NCBI GenBank assembly: GCA_963814875.1
Contig: CAWFFJ010000024.1
Span: forward strand, 37,562-101,561
Direction: 5' to 3'
DNA: 64,000 nt
From: CAVSIS01 sp963814875
Lineage (GTDB): Bacteria > Acidobacteriota > Thermoanaerobaculia > Thermoanaerobaculales > Sulfomarinibacteraceae
Shown: piece by piece, positions 26,486 through 33,364 of the stretch
Layout: every line of letters begins with the position of its first letter
Numbering within the stretch: position 1 is the first letter of the stretch
Position numbers and translations under genes: made by a program
The notes under the pieces: generated by a model
Databases searched by the model: none
Seen by the model: the letters and a program-made list of their open reading frames with translations, nothing else
Told to the model about the DNA's origin: nothing

Positions 26486-27042
26486 GGCATCACTCCCAGC
26501 AGGCTGCGCAGGCGCTCGAGGCCGAGGCGAAACCTGCTCGCGGCGGTGAAGGTGGGTACGCCGGTCACGGCGCCGATCTCACGGAAGCTCAGGCCCAGCA
26601 GCAGGCGCAGGCACACCGCGACGCGCTGACGGTCGGGCAGCATGGCGAGGCGGCGACAGGCACTCGCCGCGTCGGCGTCGCGCTCCGGGTCACGGATGAC
26701 GGCAAGCTCCGGGAAGGGCGCGCAGGAGTCGCGCTCCCGTCGCCGGCGGCGGCTGATCCCACCGGCCACCCGGTGGACCACGGTGAGCAGGTAGCCGAGC
26801 GGGCGCTCGACTCGATGGAGCCGTCTCCGTGACCGGGTGACGCGTATCAGGGCGTCCTGGACGGCATCCTCGGCGTCTTCACGGGACCCAGTCCGCCACA
26901 GCGCGACCGCGTACATGGCGTCGCCGGCTGCGCGCCAGATCCCGTCGAGGGCGTCGAGGTCGTCCGCGGCAAGCGCCGCGAACAGCGGCCTCAGTGCGTC
27001 ATTGGTTGCAGCAGCCCGAGTGGCCACCTCCGCCTCTTTCAC
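26482..27042 (-). CDS. ECF-type RNA polymerase sigma factor
   Basis: Group 4 sigma factor. Region 2 is visible at DALDGIWRAAGDAMYAVALWRTGSREDAEDAVQDALIRV and region 4 at LPDRQRVAVCLRLLLGLSFREIGAVTGVPTFTAASRFRLGLERL, the helix-turn-helix that reads the -35 element. The GTG start at 27042 is preferred because it places the usual short lead before region 2; an upstream in-frame TTG (27132) lies inside a 35-bp palindrome. Other GTG codons nearby make the exact start uncertain. It heads a three-gene unit with tight overlaps. Confidence 0.82.
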   Translation of the reverse strand: MKEAEVATRAAATNDALRPLFAALAADDLDALDGIWRAAGDAMYAVALWRTGSREDAEDAVQDALIRVTRSRRRLHRVERPLGYLLTVVHRVAGGISRRRRRERDSCAPFPELAVIRDPERDADAASACRRLAMLPDRQRVAVCLRLLLGLSFREIGAVTGVPTFTAASRFRLGLERLRSLLGVMP

Positions 27043-27102
27043 CGTGTCCACCGCAAGTGCATCCACACCTTCGACGACCGGATCGCGGGTGGATCTTGTC
27101 AC

Positions 27103-27137
27103 AGCGATTCTCGCCGCGCGGCGCGGCGACAATCGCT
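27103..27137. repeat. 35-bp near-perfect palindrome at the end of typA
   Basis: Arms of 17 bases (AGCGATTCTCGCCGCGC and its complement with one mismatch) flank a single central base. It covers the typA stop codon and lies upstream of the sigma gene. There is no T-run after it on the minus strand, so it may be a processing or barrier hairpin, a terminator of a GC-rich type, or an operator for the sigma operon. Confidence 0.75.
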
Positions 27138-28938
27138 ACACGTCGCGGCGGGGGCGTATGGCGGCGCGGAGCACCCGCTTGCGGACCCTGATGTCGCCCG
27201 GAGTGACCTCGACGAGCTCGTCAGCGTCGACCCACTCGAGGGCGCGGTCGAGGGTCATTGTGCGCGGCGGGGCCAGCCGGAGCGCCTCGTCGGCGTTCGC
27301 GGAGCGCATGTTGGTGAGCTTCTTCTCGCGGGTGACGTTGACGTCCATGTCGGTCTCGCGCGCGTTCTCGCCGACGATCATGCCCTCGTAGACCTCAGTG
27401 CCCGGAGTGATGAACAGAGTTCCGCGCGGCTCGAGGTGGTACAGCGCGTAGGTCGTTGCGCGCCCGGACCGGTCCCCCACCAGGGCGCCGGTGGCGCGGC
27501 CGGCAATCGGCCCCTGCCACGGCGACCAGCCGTCGAACAGGTGGTTGAGGATGCCGGTGCCGCGGGTGTCGGTGAGGAACTCGGAGCGGAAGCCGATCAG
27601 GCCGCGCGACGGCACCCGGAACTCCAGCCGGACGCGCCCGTGGCCGGGGTTGTGCATGGTGGTCATGTGACCTCGCCGCTGGCCGAGCTTCTGGGTGACC
27701 ACGCCAACGTACTCGTCAGGGCAGTCGACCTGGACGATCTCCATCGGCTCGTGCTTTGCGCCGTCGACCTCGCGGGTGATGATCTCCGGCTTCGACACGC
27801 TGAGCTCGTAGCCCTCACGGCGCATCGTCTCGATCAAGATCGCGAGCTGGAGCTCGCCGCGGCCGAGCACCTTGAAGGCGTCGTTGGCGAGGATCTCGAG
27901 CCGCAGGGCCACGTTGTAGAGCATCTCCTTCTCGAGCCGAGCGCGGATTTGGCGAGCGGTGACGAACTGGCCCTCGCGGCCGCCGAACGGCGAGGTATTG
28001 GCCGAGAACACCATTGCCATGGTCGGCTCGTCGACCGCGATGCGCTTGAGCGGTCGGGGGTCCTCGAGATCGATCAGCGAATCGCCGATCGAAACCTCGT
28101 CGAGGCCGGCGATGGCGACAATGTCGCCGGCGACCGCCTCGTCGACCTGGATCCGCTCGAGGCCCTCGTGGGCGAAGGTCACCCCGATGCGCACCGTGAC
28201 GATGCCGTCCTCGCGAGCGAGACCGAGGGTCGAGTTGGCAGCCAGCGTGCCGTTGACGATCCGGCCGATCGCGAGCCGACCGAGGTAGTCCGACCAGTCG
28301 AGGTTGGTCACGAGGAGCTGCAGCGGCGCGTCGAGGTCGCCGGTGGGCGCCGGCAGCGCGTGTACGATCTCCTCGAAGAGCGGCTTGAGATCAGTCATCT
28401 CACCCTCGAGGCCTCGCCGGCACAGGCCCTTGCGGGCGTCGGTGCAGAAGACCGGGAATCCGAGCTGCTCCTCGGAGGCGTCGAGGTCGATGAAGAGATC
28501 GTAGATCTCGTCGAGCACCTGGTGCGGGCGCGCGTCCGGGCGGTCGATCTTGTTGATCACCACGATCGGCGGCAGACCGAGCGCAAGCGCTTTGGCGAGC
28601 ACGAAGCGGGTCTGGGGCAGCGGTCCCTCAGCGGCGTCGACCAGCAGCAGCACACCGTCGACCATCTGCAGGGTGCGCTCGACCTCACCGCCGAAGTCGG
28701 CGTGCCCGGGTGTGTCGACGATGTTGATCTTGACGCCGCTGTATCGCACCGCGGTGTTCTTGGCGAGGATGGTGATGCCCCGCTCGCGCTCGAGGTCGCC
28801 CGAGTCCATGACCCGCTCGAGGACGCGCTGGTTGGAGCGGAAGATGCCGCTCTGCCACAGCATGGCATCGACCAGGGTGGTCTTGCCGTGGTCGACATGG
28901 GCGATGATCGCGATGTTGCGGAAAGGTAGCTGAGCCAT
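27136..28938 (-). CDS. typA: TypA/BipA ribosome-associated GTPase
   Basis: Translational GTPase that binds 70S ribosomes and supports growth under stress and low temperature and 50S assembly. G motifs are AHVDHGKTT, the RGITI switch I, DTPGH and NKID, followed by the TypA-specific C-terminal part ending near RVRKRVLRA. The length is 600 residues. ATG 28938 (MAQLPF) is chosen because GAGGAGA lies just upstream and the family starts here; the extra upstream frame is rejected. The stop is embedded in a long palindrome. Confidence 0.95.
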   Translation of the reverse strand: MAQLPFRNIAIIAHVDHGKTTLVDAMLWQSGIFRSNQRVLERVMDSGDLERERGITILAKNTAVRYSGVKINIVDTPGHADFGGEVERTLQMVDGVLLLVDAAEGPLPQTRFVLAKALALGLPPIVVINKIDRPDARPHQVLDEIYDLFIDLDASEEQLGFPVFCTDARKGLCRRGLEGEMTDLKPLFEEIVHALPAPTGDLDAPLQLLVTNLDWSDYLGRLAIGRIVNGTLAANSTLGLAREDGIVTVRIGVTFAHEGLERIQVDEAVAGDIVAIAGLDEVSIGDSLIDLEDPRPLKRIAVDEPTMAMVFSANTSPFGGREGQFVTARQIRARLEKEMLYNVALRLEILANDAFKVLGRGELQLAILIETMRREGYELSVSKPEIITREVDGAKHEPMEIVQVDCPDEYVGVVTQKLGQRRGHMTTMHNPGHGRVRLEFRVPSRGLIGFRSEFLTDTRGTGILNHLFDGWSPWQGPIAGRATGALVGDRSGRATTYALYHLEPRGTLFITPGTEVYEGMIVGENARETDMDVNVTREKKLTNMRSANADEALRLAPPRTMTLDRALEWVDADELVEVTPGDIRVRKRVLRAAIRPRRDV

Positions 28939-29009
28939 GGTCTCCTCTGCAGGGCCGATCCTTCTATCACCTGCGGGCTCCGGCGTCAATGGCGGAGGTG
29001 GGGAAGGGC

Positions 29010-29037
29010 GCAAGACGCAAGACGCAAGACGCTAGAC
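29010..29037. repeat. Four tandem 7-mers GCAAGAC
   Basis: Three exact GCAAGAC units and a fourth with one change (GCTAGAC), located between typA and the downstream sigma gene. Related to the GAGACGC units at 38944-38978 and 37357-37384. Confidence 0.8.
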
Positions 29038-29079
29038 GGGAAATGGAAGGTGACAGACGACAGCTGTTTGGGGGGGTAG

Positions 29080-29100
29080 GGGCGGAGCTTGTCTCCGCCC
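29080..29100 (-). terminator. Hairpin 3' of the second ECF sigma gene
   Basis: 8-bp perfect stem GGGCGGAG/CTCCGCCC with a five-base loop, beginning 11 bases after the sigma gene stop. Read on the minus strand it is followed by a C-run instead of a T-run, so it is an atypical intrinsic terminator. It is preceded by a TAGGGGCGG segment similar to one at 33343. Confidence 0.5.
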
Positions 29101-29111
29101 GTGGTTCAGCT

Positions 29112-29786
29112 TCAGTTGGCGACCTGTTGCGGGGCCGTGTCGAATGACTCGAGGACGTCGCCGAGCTTCTTGAGCGCACGGCCGCGGAGCGGTCCGATCG
29201 ATCCGATCGGCCGCTCGAGCCGCTCGGCGGTCTCCTCGTAGCTGAGACCTTCGAAGTAGAGCAGCGTGAGCAGGTCGCGGTCGAAGCTCCGCAGCCGGGC
29301 GAGTCCCCGCCGGATCAGGTCCCGATCGTCCTCAGGTAGCGGCACGATGCTGACAGTGAGCTCCTCGCCGTAGCGATTGACCAGGTTGCGGTCGCGGACC
29401 AGGCAGCGGATGCGCTTGCGGGCCTGGTTGATCGCGGTTCCGACCAGCCAACGGCGGGGGTTGCGGATTTCGCCGGCCTTGACGGCAAGCTGGAGGAGGA
29501 TCTCCTGGAGAAGATCCTCGGCGTCCTCCACCGAGAGCCGGTACCAGCGCAGGAGGATCGCGTAGACAGTGCCGGAGTACGCCTCGATGAGACCGTCAAG
29601 AGCCGCGACCTCGCCAGCGGCGAAGCGGCGCAGGAGGGCTCCGCCCTGCTCGTCGCTGAGGCGGAGGCGGCGGGCGCGCCGCGGTTCTGCGACGACCGTC
29701 TCGGGCTCGCACTCCTCGCACCCGTCGTCGATTACGTCCCACTCGGTCGCGTCCTGGCGTGACGCCGGGCTGACGGTGCTCGCCAT
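29112..29786 (-). CDS. ECF-type RNA polymerase sigma factor
   Basis: 224 residues. Region 2 is LIEAYSGTVYAILLRWYRLSVEDAEDLLQEILLQLAVKAGEIRNPRRWL and region 4 is FDRDLLTLLYFEGLSYEETAERLERPIGSIGPLRGRALKKL, the YEETAE helix-turn-helix. An acidic N-terminal extension of about 40 residues with Cys-containing DDGCEECEPE precedes region 2. ATG 29786 follows GGGAGG and is preferred over GTG 29825. No anti-sigma gene is adjacent: downstream is a terminator-like hairpin, so control probably comes from elsewhere or from transcription. Confidence 0.88.
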   Translation of the reverse strand: MASTVSPASRQDATEWDVIDDGCEECEPETVVAEPRRARRLRLSDEQGGALLRRFAAGEVAALDGLIEAYSGTVYAILLRWYRLSVEDAEDLLQEILLQLAVKAGEIRNPRRWLVGTAINQARKRIRCLVRDRNLVNRYGEELTVSIVPLPEDDRDLIRRGLARLRSFDRDLLTLLYFEGLSYEETAERLERPIGSIGPLRGRALKKLGDVLESFDTAPQQVAN

Positions 29787-29876
29787 GGTGGCCTCCCGCT
29801 CTCGGATGAGCAGGAAGCGTGCCACTGGACTGGAAATGCAACATGCTGCTGCACAGAAAGATGAGTAAGTCAGGGA

Positions 29877-29912
29877 GTGTTCAGGACGTGGTCATGGCCA
29901 CTTTCTGAACAC
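29877..29912. promoter_or_regulatory. Compound dyad between the sigma gene and fmt
   Basis: GTGTTCAG (29877-29884) and CTGAACAC (29905-29912) are perfect complements and enclose a second complementary pair GTGG/CCAC (29888-29891, 29898-29901). The dyad is centred in the divergent region between the ECF sigma gene and fmt, a position suited to an operator, but it could also fold as RNA. Confidence 0.5.
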
Positions 29913-29982
29913 CACAATCGCTTCATCCTCGCACGATGGAGGGCGCCTGCGCCTCAGTCGCAGACGGTGTACACTCGCCGCC

Positions 29983-30921
29983 ATGAAAGTCGCTTTCTTC
30001 GGAACCCCAGAGTTCGCATTGCCGACTCTGATGCGGCTGCTGGAGAGCCGCCACGAGGTGGTCTTGGTGGTGAGCAAGCAGGACCGTCCGGTCGGTCGCC
30101 ATCAGGAGCTCACGCCACCGCCGGTGGCGATCCTCGCAGAGCGGAGGGGGCTGACCTGCGAGCAGCCCAAAAGCGTGCGTTCCCCCGAGTTTGCCGACCG
30201 TCTCACCGGCCTCGATCTGGATGCCGCCGTGGTGGTGGCGTTCGGCCGCCTCATCCCCGAGGAGCTGCTGTCGATACCCCGTCTCGGATTCGTCAACCTC
30301 CATCCGAGCTTGCTGCCCCGCCATCGCGGTCCGTCGCCGATCCAATGGGCGTTGGTGTGCGGCGATCGCGTCACTGGCGTCACCACGATGCAGATCGACG
30401 CCAACATGGACACGGGTCCGATCCTGCTGCAGGAGACCGTGCGCATCGAACCGAGAGAGACTGCCGACGAGCTCGCCGAACGGCTCGCAGCGCGCGGCGC
30501 AGAGCTGGTGGTCGAGACCTTGGACCGCCTCGAGGAGGGCACGCTCGTCGCGCGGCCGCAGCCGCAGGAGGGGGCGTCGGTCTCGCCGATGCTGCGCCGC
30601 AGCTTCGCCAAGATCGACTGGACGATGCCGGCGCGCGCGCTCGTCAACCGGCTGCGCGGTCTGACGTCGTGGCCCGGGATGTACACCAAGTTCCGCGGCG
30701 GCCGACTCAAGATCCACGGCCTCGAGGACGTCCAGCCGGCCCCGAGAGGGGACGAGGAACCGGGTACGGTGATCGCGGCCGACGGTGCCGGGATCGTGGT
30801 TCGCGCGGGACGCGGGACCGCCGTACGGATCACCGACCTGCAGCGGGAGGGCCGCCGACGCCTGCCGGCCGACGCGTTCCTCATCGGCGAGCGGGTGTCC
30901 CGTGGCGAGAGCTTCAGCTGA
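29983..30921 (+). CDS. fmt: Methionyl-tRNA formyltransferase
   Basis: Formylates initiator Met-tRNA using 10-formyl-THF. The catalytic region LGFVNLHPSLLPRHRGPSPIQWALVCGDRVTGVTTMQIDANMDTGPIL holds the Asn, His and Asp triad of the family, followed by the C-terminal OB-like tRNA-binding domain. 312 residues is normal. A TACACT hexamer at 29970-29975 lies seven bases before the ATG and no ribosome binding site is visible, so a leaderless transcript is possible. rsmB starts within its last 20 bases. def, the usual partner, is not in the window. Confidence 0.95.
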   Translation: MKVAFFGTPEFALPTLMRLLESRHEVVLVVSKQDRPVGRHQELTPPPVAILAERRGLTCEQPKSVRSPEFADRLTGLDLDAAVVVAFGRLIPEELLSIPRLGFVNLHPSLLPRHRGPSPIQWALVCGDRVTGVTTMQIDANMDTGPILLQETVRIEPRETADELAERLAARGAELVVETLDRLEEGTLVARPQPQEGASVSPMLRRSFAKIDWTMPARALVNRLRGLTSWPGMYTKFRGGRLKIHGLEDVQPAPRGDEEPGTVIAADGAGIVVRAGRGTAVRITDLQREGRRRLPADAFLIGERVSRGESFS

Positions 30922-32215
30922 CCGGCAGCAGGCTGCGCGGCTGCTGATCCGAGTCGAGGACGGCGCCTTCGCGTCGCGCATGCTCGGAGACCAAGCCGGC
31001 CCTGGCGTGCGGGTTCGCGTCCTCGGCGTCCTACGCTGGCAGCGCCTGCTCGACCATGTGCTCGAGCGCTTCAGCCGCCGGCCGCTGCCGAAGCTCGACC
31101 CCGAGGTGCGCGCCGCCTTGAGGCTCGGTCTGTTCGAACGGGCGGAGCTCGGCCTGCCGGCCGCGGTCGCCGTCGACGGCGCCGTTCGCCTGGTTCGAGG
31201 GCTCGCTCACGGGTCCGCGACCGGGTTGGTGAACGCCGTGCTCCGACGCGCGACCTCGGCGTGGGAGGAAGTGACCGCGGACCTGCCCGACGACCTCCAG
31301 TGGTCGCACCCGTCGTGGCTCGCCGATCGCTGGCGATCCGTCCTCGGTGACGAGGCGGCAAGCAACGCCATGGCCGCTGCACAGCGGCCGGCGCCGGTGT
31401 GGGTCTGGTTCGCCGACCCCCTCTCCCGGGAGCGCCTCGAACGAGAGGGTGTCGGCCTGTGTCCGCATCCGTGGTGTCCGGGGGCGTGGACGGCGAGGGA
31501 CGAGATCGGTCCGCTGCTGGCGGCGGTCAGTCGACGCGAGGCCTACGTCCAGGATCCGAGCTCGCAGCTCGTGGCCCACTTCGGCGCCAACCTCGCCGGT
31601 GCCGAGGCCGCATTTGTCGACCTGTGTGCGGCGCCGGGCGGCAAGGCGGCGCTCATGGTAAGGCTGCGCTCCTGGCGGTCGGCCCTCGCGCTTGATCTGC
31701 GCGAGGTGAGGCTGCGTCTGCTCGGTCCGCTCGCGGCTCGGCTCGGTGGTCCGCTGATGGCGGCCGCCGACGCGGGGCGGCCTCCGCTGGCGGAGCGAGC
31801 ATGGGAGCTGGTGCTCCTCGACGCCCCGTGCTCGGGCACTGGCACCCTGCGCCGCCACCCCGAGCTCAAGTGGCGGCTGACGGCTCAAGCGATCACGGAG
31901 CTTGCCACGGCTCAGTCGCGGCTGCTCGCTGCGGCGGTCGAGCTGGTCGCGCCCCACGGTGTGCTGCTCTACGCCACCTGTTCGCTTGAGCCGGAGGAGA
32001 ACGAGGCCCACTTCGCGGTACTGCCGGAAGGCTTCGAGGTGCAGTCGCTCGACGGCGTGCTGCCGCCCGGCGTCGTCACTGCCCCGACTGCGGCCGGCGG
32101 TGTCCGTCTGCCCACGAGCCGCGACGGGGACGGTTTCACGCTCCATGCGCTGAGGCGCGTGGAGGGTGAGAAGGTAAGAAGGTGCGGACGCAAGGCCCCA
32201 GACGCTGGGCGCTGA
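30902..32215 (+). CDS. rsmB: 16S rRNA (cytosine-967-C5)-methyltransferase RsmB
   Basis: N-terminal NusB-like RNA-binding domain (about 1-130) followed by a SAM-dependent m5C methyltransferase. Motifs are DLCAAPGGKAALM, LDAPCSGTGTLRRHPELKWR and LYATCSLEPEENEAHF; the Cys in TCS is the nucleophile and that of PCSG releases the product. GTG 30902 is used, overlapping fmt by 20 bases, since fmt-rsmB is a common operon; later starts are possible. The last about 18 residues (EGEKVRRCGRKAPDAGR) are encoded by an intergenic GGTGAGAA repeat array, so the original stop was probably lost. Confidence 0.92.
   Translation: MARASADRQQAARLLIRVEDGAFASRMLGDQAGPGVRVRVLGVLRWQRLLDHVLERFSRRPLPKLDPEVRAALRLGLFERAELGLPAAVAVDGAVRLVRGLAHGSATGLVNAVLRRATSAWEEVTADLPDDLQWSHPSWLADRWRSVLGDEAASNAMAAAQRPAPVWVWFADPLSRERLEREGVGLCPHPWCPGAWTARDEIGPLLAAVSRREAYVQDPSSQLVAHFGANLAGAEAAFVDLCAAPGGKAALMVRLRSWRSALALDLREVRLRLLGPLAARLGGPLMAAADAGRPPLAERAWELVLLDAPCSGTGTLRRHPELKWRLTAQAITELATAQSRLLAAAVELVAPHGVLLYATCSLEPEENEAHFAVLPEGFEVQSLDGVLPPGVVTAPTAAGGVRLPTSRDGDGFTLHALRRVEGEKVRRCGRKAPDAGR
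32165..32188. repeat. 8-mer array GGTGAGAA/GGTAAGAA at the rsmB 3' end
   Basis: GGTGAGAA, GGTAAGAA and a third degenerate unit in tandem, inside the last codons of rsmB. The same 8-mer forms clean arrays at 33298-33329 and 38907-38938. Confidence 0.7.
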
Positions 32216-32385
32216 ACGCAAGATGAGGGCGACCAGACACTCGGAGCGAAACGCCTGAGCTGCGTTCAGGGCTTCGGGCTGCCATTTCAACTCCGCGGTT
32301 CACCCTTACGTGCCACTCGATTCGGCTCGGCAGTTCCGGCGGAAACAGGCTTCGCCTGAACGACGGCGCCGTCAGTCCTTCTCCC

Positions 32386-32410
32386 TTCTCCGTGCCTCTG
32401 TGGTGTTCCC
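32386..32410. repeat. CTCTGTG-family repeat
   Basis: Units CTCCGTG and CCTCTGTG followed by GTGTTCCC. Reverse complement reads as the CACAGAGGCACGGAG type of repeat. It directly abuts the 3' end of the CPBP gene. Other copies are at 33371-33400, 50909-50940 and, as a single unit, 18849. Confidence 0.7.
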
Positions 32411-33100
32411 TTATCCGAAGGCGAGAAACCAGCCGGCCGTGAAGACCGCGACATCTGCGAGCACGTGGGCGATCCAGCCGGGCCAGATCGAGCGGTAGCG
32501 CCGGTAGCACCAACCCCAGATCCAGCCACCGATAAAGACGCCGCTACAGGCGAGGACGGTCAGGCCCGGGGTGAGGTAACGCGACATTGCAACCGCGTGG
32601 TGGACGGTGAAGAGCAGGGCCGCCGTCGAGACCGCCGCTCCGCCGCTCGTCAGACGTTCGCAGCGGGTGAGCACGAACCACCGCCACACGTACTCTTCGA
32701 TGAGCGAGTTGGCCAGCGTCCAGGCGGCAGCAGCCGCGAGGTAGCGCGATGGCGTGGCGAGGCCCATGCTCTCCAGGACAGTCCCCAGCGCCGCCCGGTC
32801 GAGGCCCGGCAGCACCACCCACGCCGTGACCCCGATTGGAACCGCAGTCGCAATTCCGAGCAGGAGCCCAGCCCCCAGGCCTCCCCGCTGCGGCGGCGAC
32901 CAGCTCGGAGGGTCGCGGTCGACGAGGGCCCGCCAGGCGACGGGTAGCACGAGCAGCCAGGCCTTGGCAGCGAGGAAGACGAGCCGTCCCGCGGGTCCGG
33001 GGGCGGTGACCATCGCGGCGATCACTCCCAGGGTGGGGACCGGGACGATGAGCGCGAGGGCGAGCATCGCCAGGCGGCGTTCGGGCCGCGGGTCGAGCAT
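32411..33100 (-). CDS. CPBP-family intramembrane metalloprotease
   Basis: 229 residues with about seven hydrophobic helices. The three family motifs are present: E135-E136-x3-R140 (EEYVWR), the His pair at 167-168, and H212-x3-D216 (HVLAD). Bacterial CPBP (Abi/CAAX-like) proteins cleave membrane peptides, for example in bacteriocin maturation or immunity. The substrate here is unknown and no peptide gene is adjacent. The start is ATG; the divergent gene fragment at 33106 shares its upstream region. Confidence 0.85.
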   Translation of the reverse strand: MLDPRPERRLAMLALALIVPVPTLGVIAAMVTAPGPAGRLVFLAAKAWLLVLPVAWRALVDRDPPSWSPPQRGGLGAGLLLGIATAVPIGVTAWVVLPGLDRAALGTVLESMGLATPSRYLAAAAAWTLANSLIEEYVWRWFVLTRCERLTSGGAAVSTAALLFTVHHAVAMSRYLTPGLTVLACSGVFIGGWIWGWCYRRYRSIWPGWIAHVLADVAVFTAGWFLAFG

Positions 33101-33105
33101 CGTGA

Positions 33106-33318
33106 GAAGGGTACCATCGGGAAGACGTGCGTCAGGAGCTGATCCGGCGCGGCCATCGGCTGGTGGAGGCCAACGGCCTCATGTACGGGGGCTACGAGGC
33201 GATCCGCCGCGACCTCGCGACCGGGATCCACTTCGGCGCTACCGAGTCGCGCAGGGACGGCGTCGCGGCGGGCTCCTGGTGGTTGCGAGACGCGAGAGGT
33301 AAGAAGGTAAGAAGGTGA
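33106..33318 (+). pseudogene. C-terminal fragment of a gamma-glutamyltransferase-like protein
   Basis: The open stretch encodes RQELIRRGHRLVEANG, GGYEAIRRDLATGIHFGATESRRDGVAAGS. The RRGH, the GG.xAI...G and the GA(S/T)..RRDG.AAG pattern matches the end of gamma-glutamyltranspeptidase small subunits as known to me. A stop codon at 33103-33105 cuts the frame off, and the catalytic Thr and all of the large subunit are missing. The last codons run into the GGTAAGAA repeat. It could only be expressed as a 63-residue peptide from GTG 33127. Best read as a remnant of a deleted gene. Confidence 0.6.
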
Positions 33319-33329
33319 GGAGGTGAAAA
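33298..33329. repeat. Four tandem 8-mers GGTRAGRA
   Basis: GGTAAGAA twice, then GGTGAGGA and GGTGAAAA, at the end of the gamma-glutamyltransferase fragment. Same family as 38907-38938 and 32165-32188. Confidence 0.85.
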
Positions 33330-33364
33330 GGCCCCAGCTGCCGTAGGGGCGGGACCTGCCACCT

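Noticed and set aside
27043..27132. Longer N-terminus of the ECF sigma factor from TTG 27132
   Set aside because: The start would lie inside a 35-bp palindrome overlapping the typA stop, and the added residues are not part of sigma region 2.
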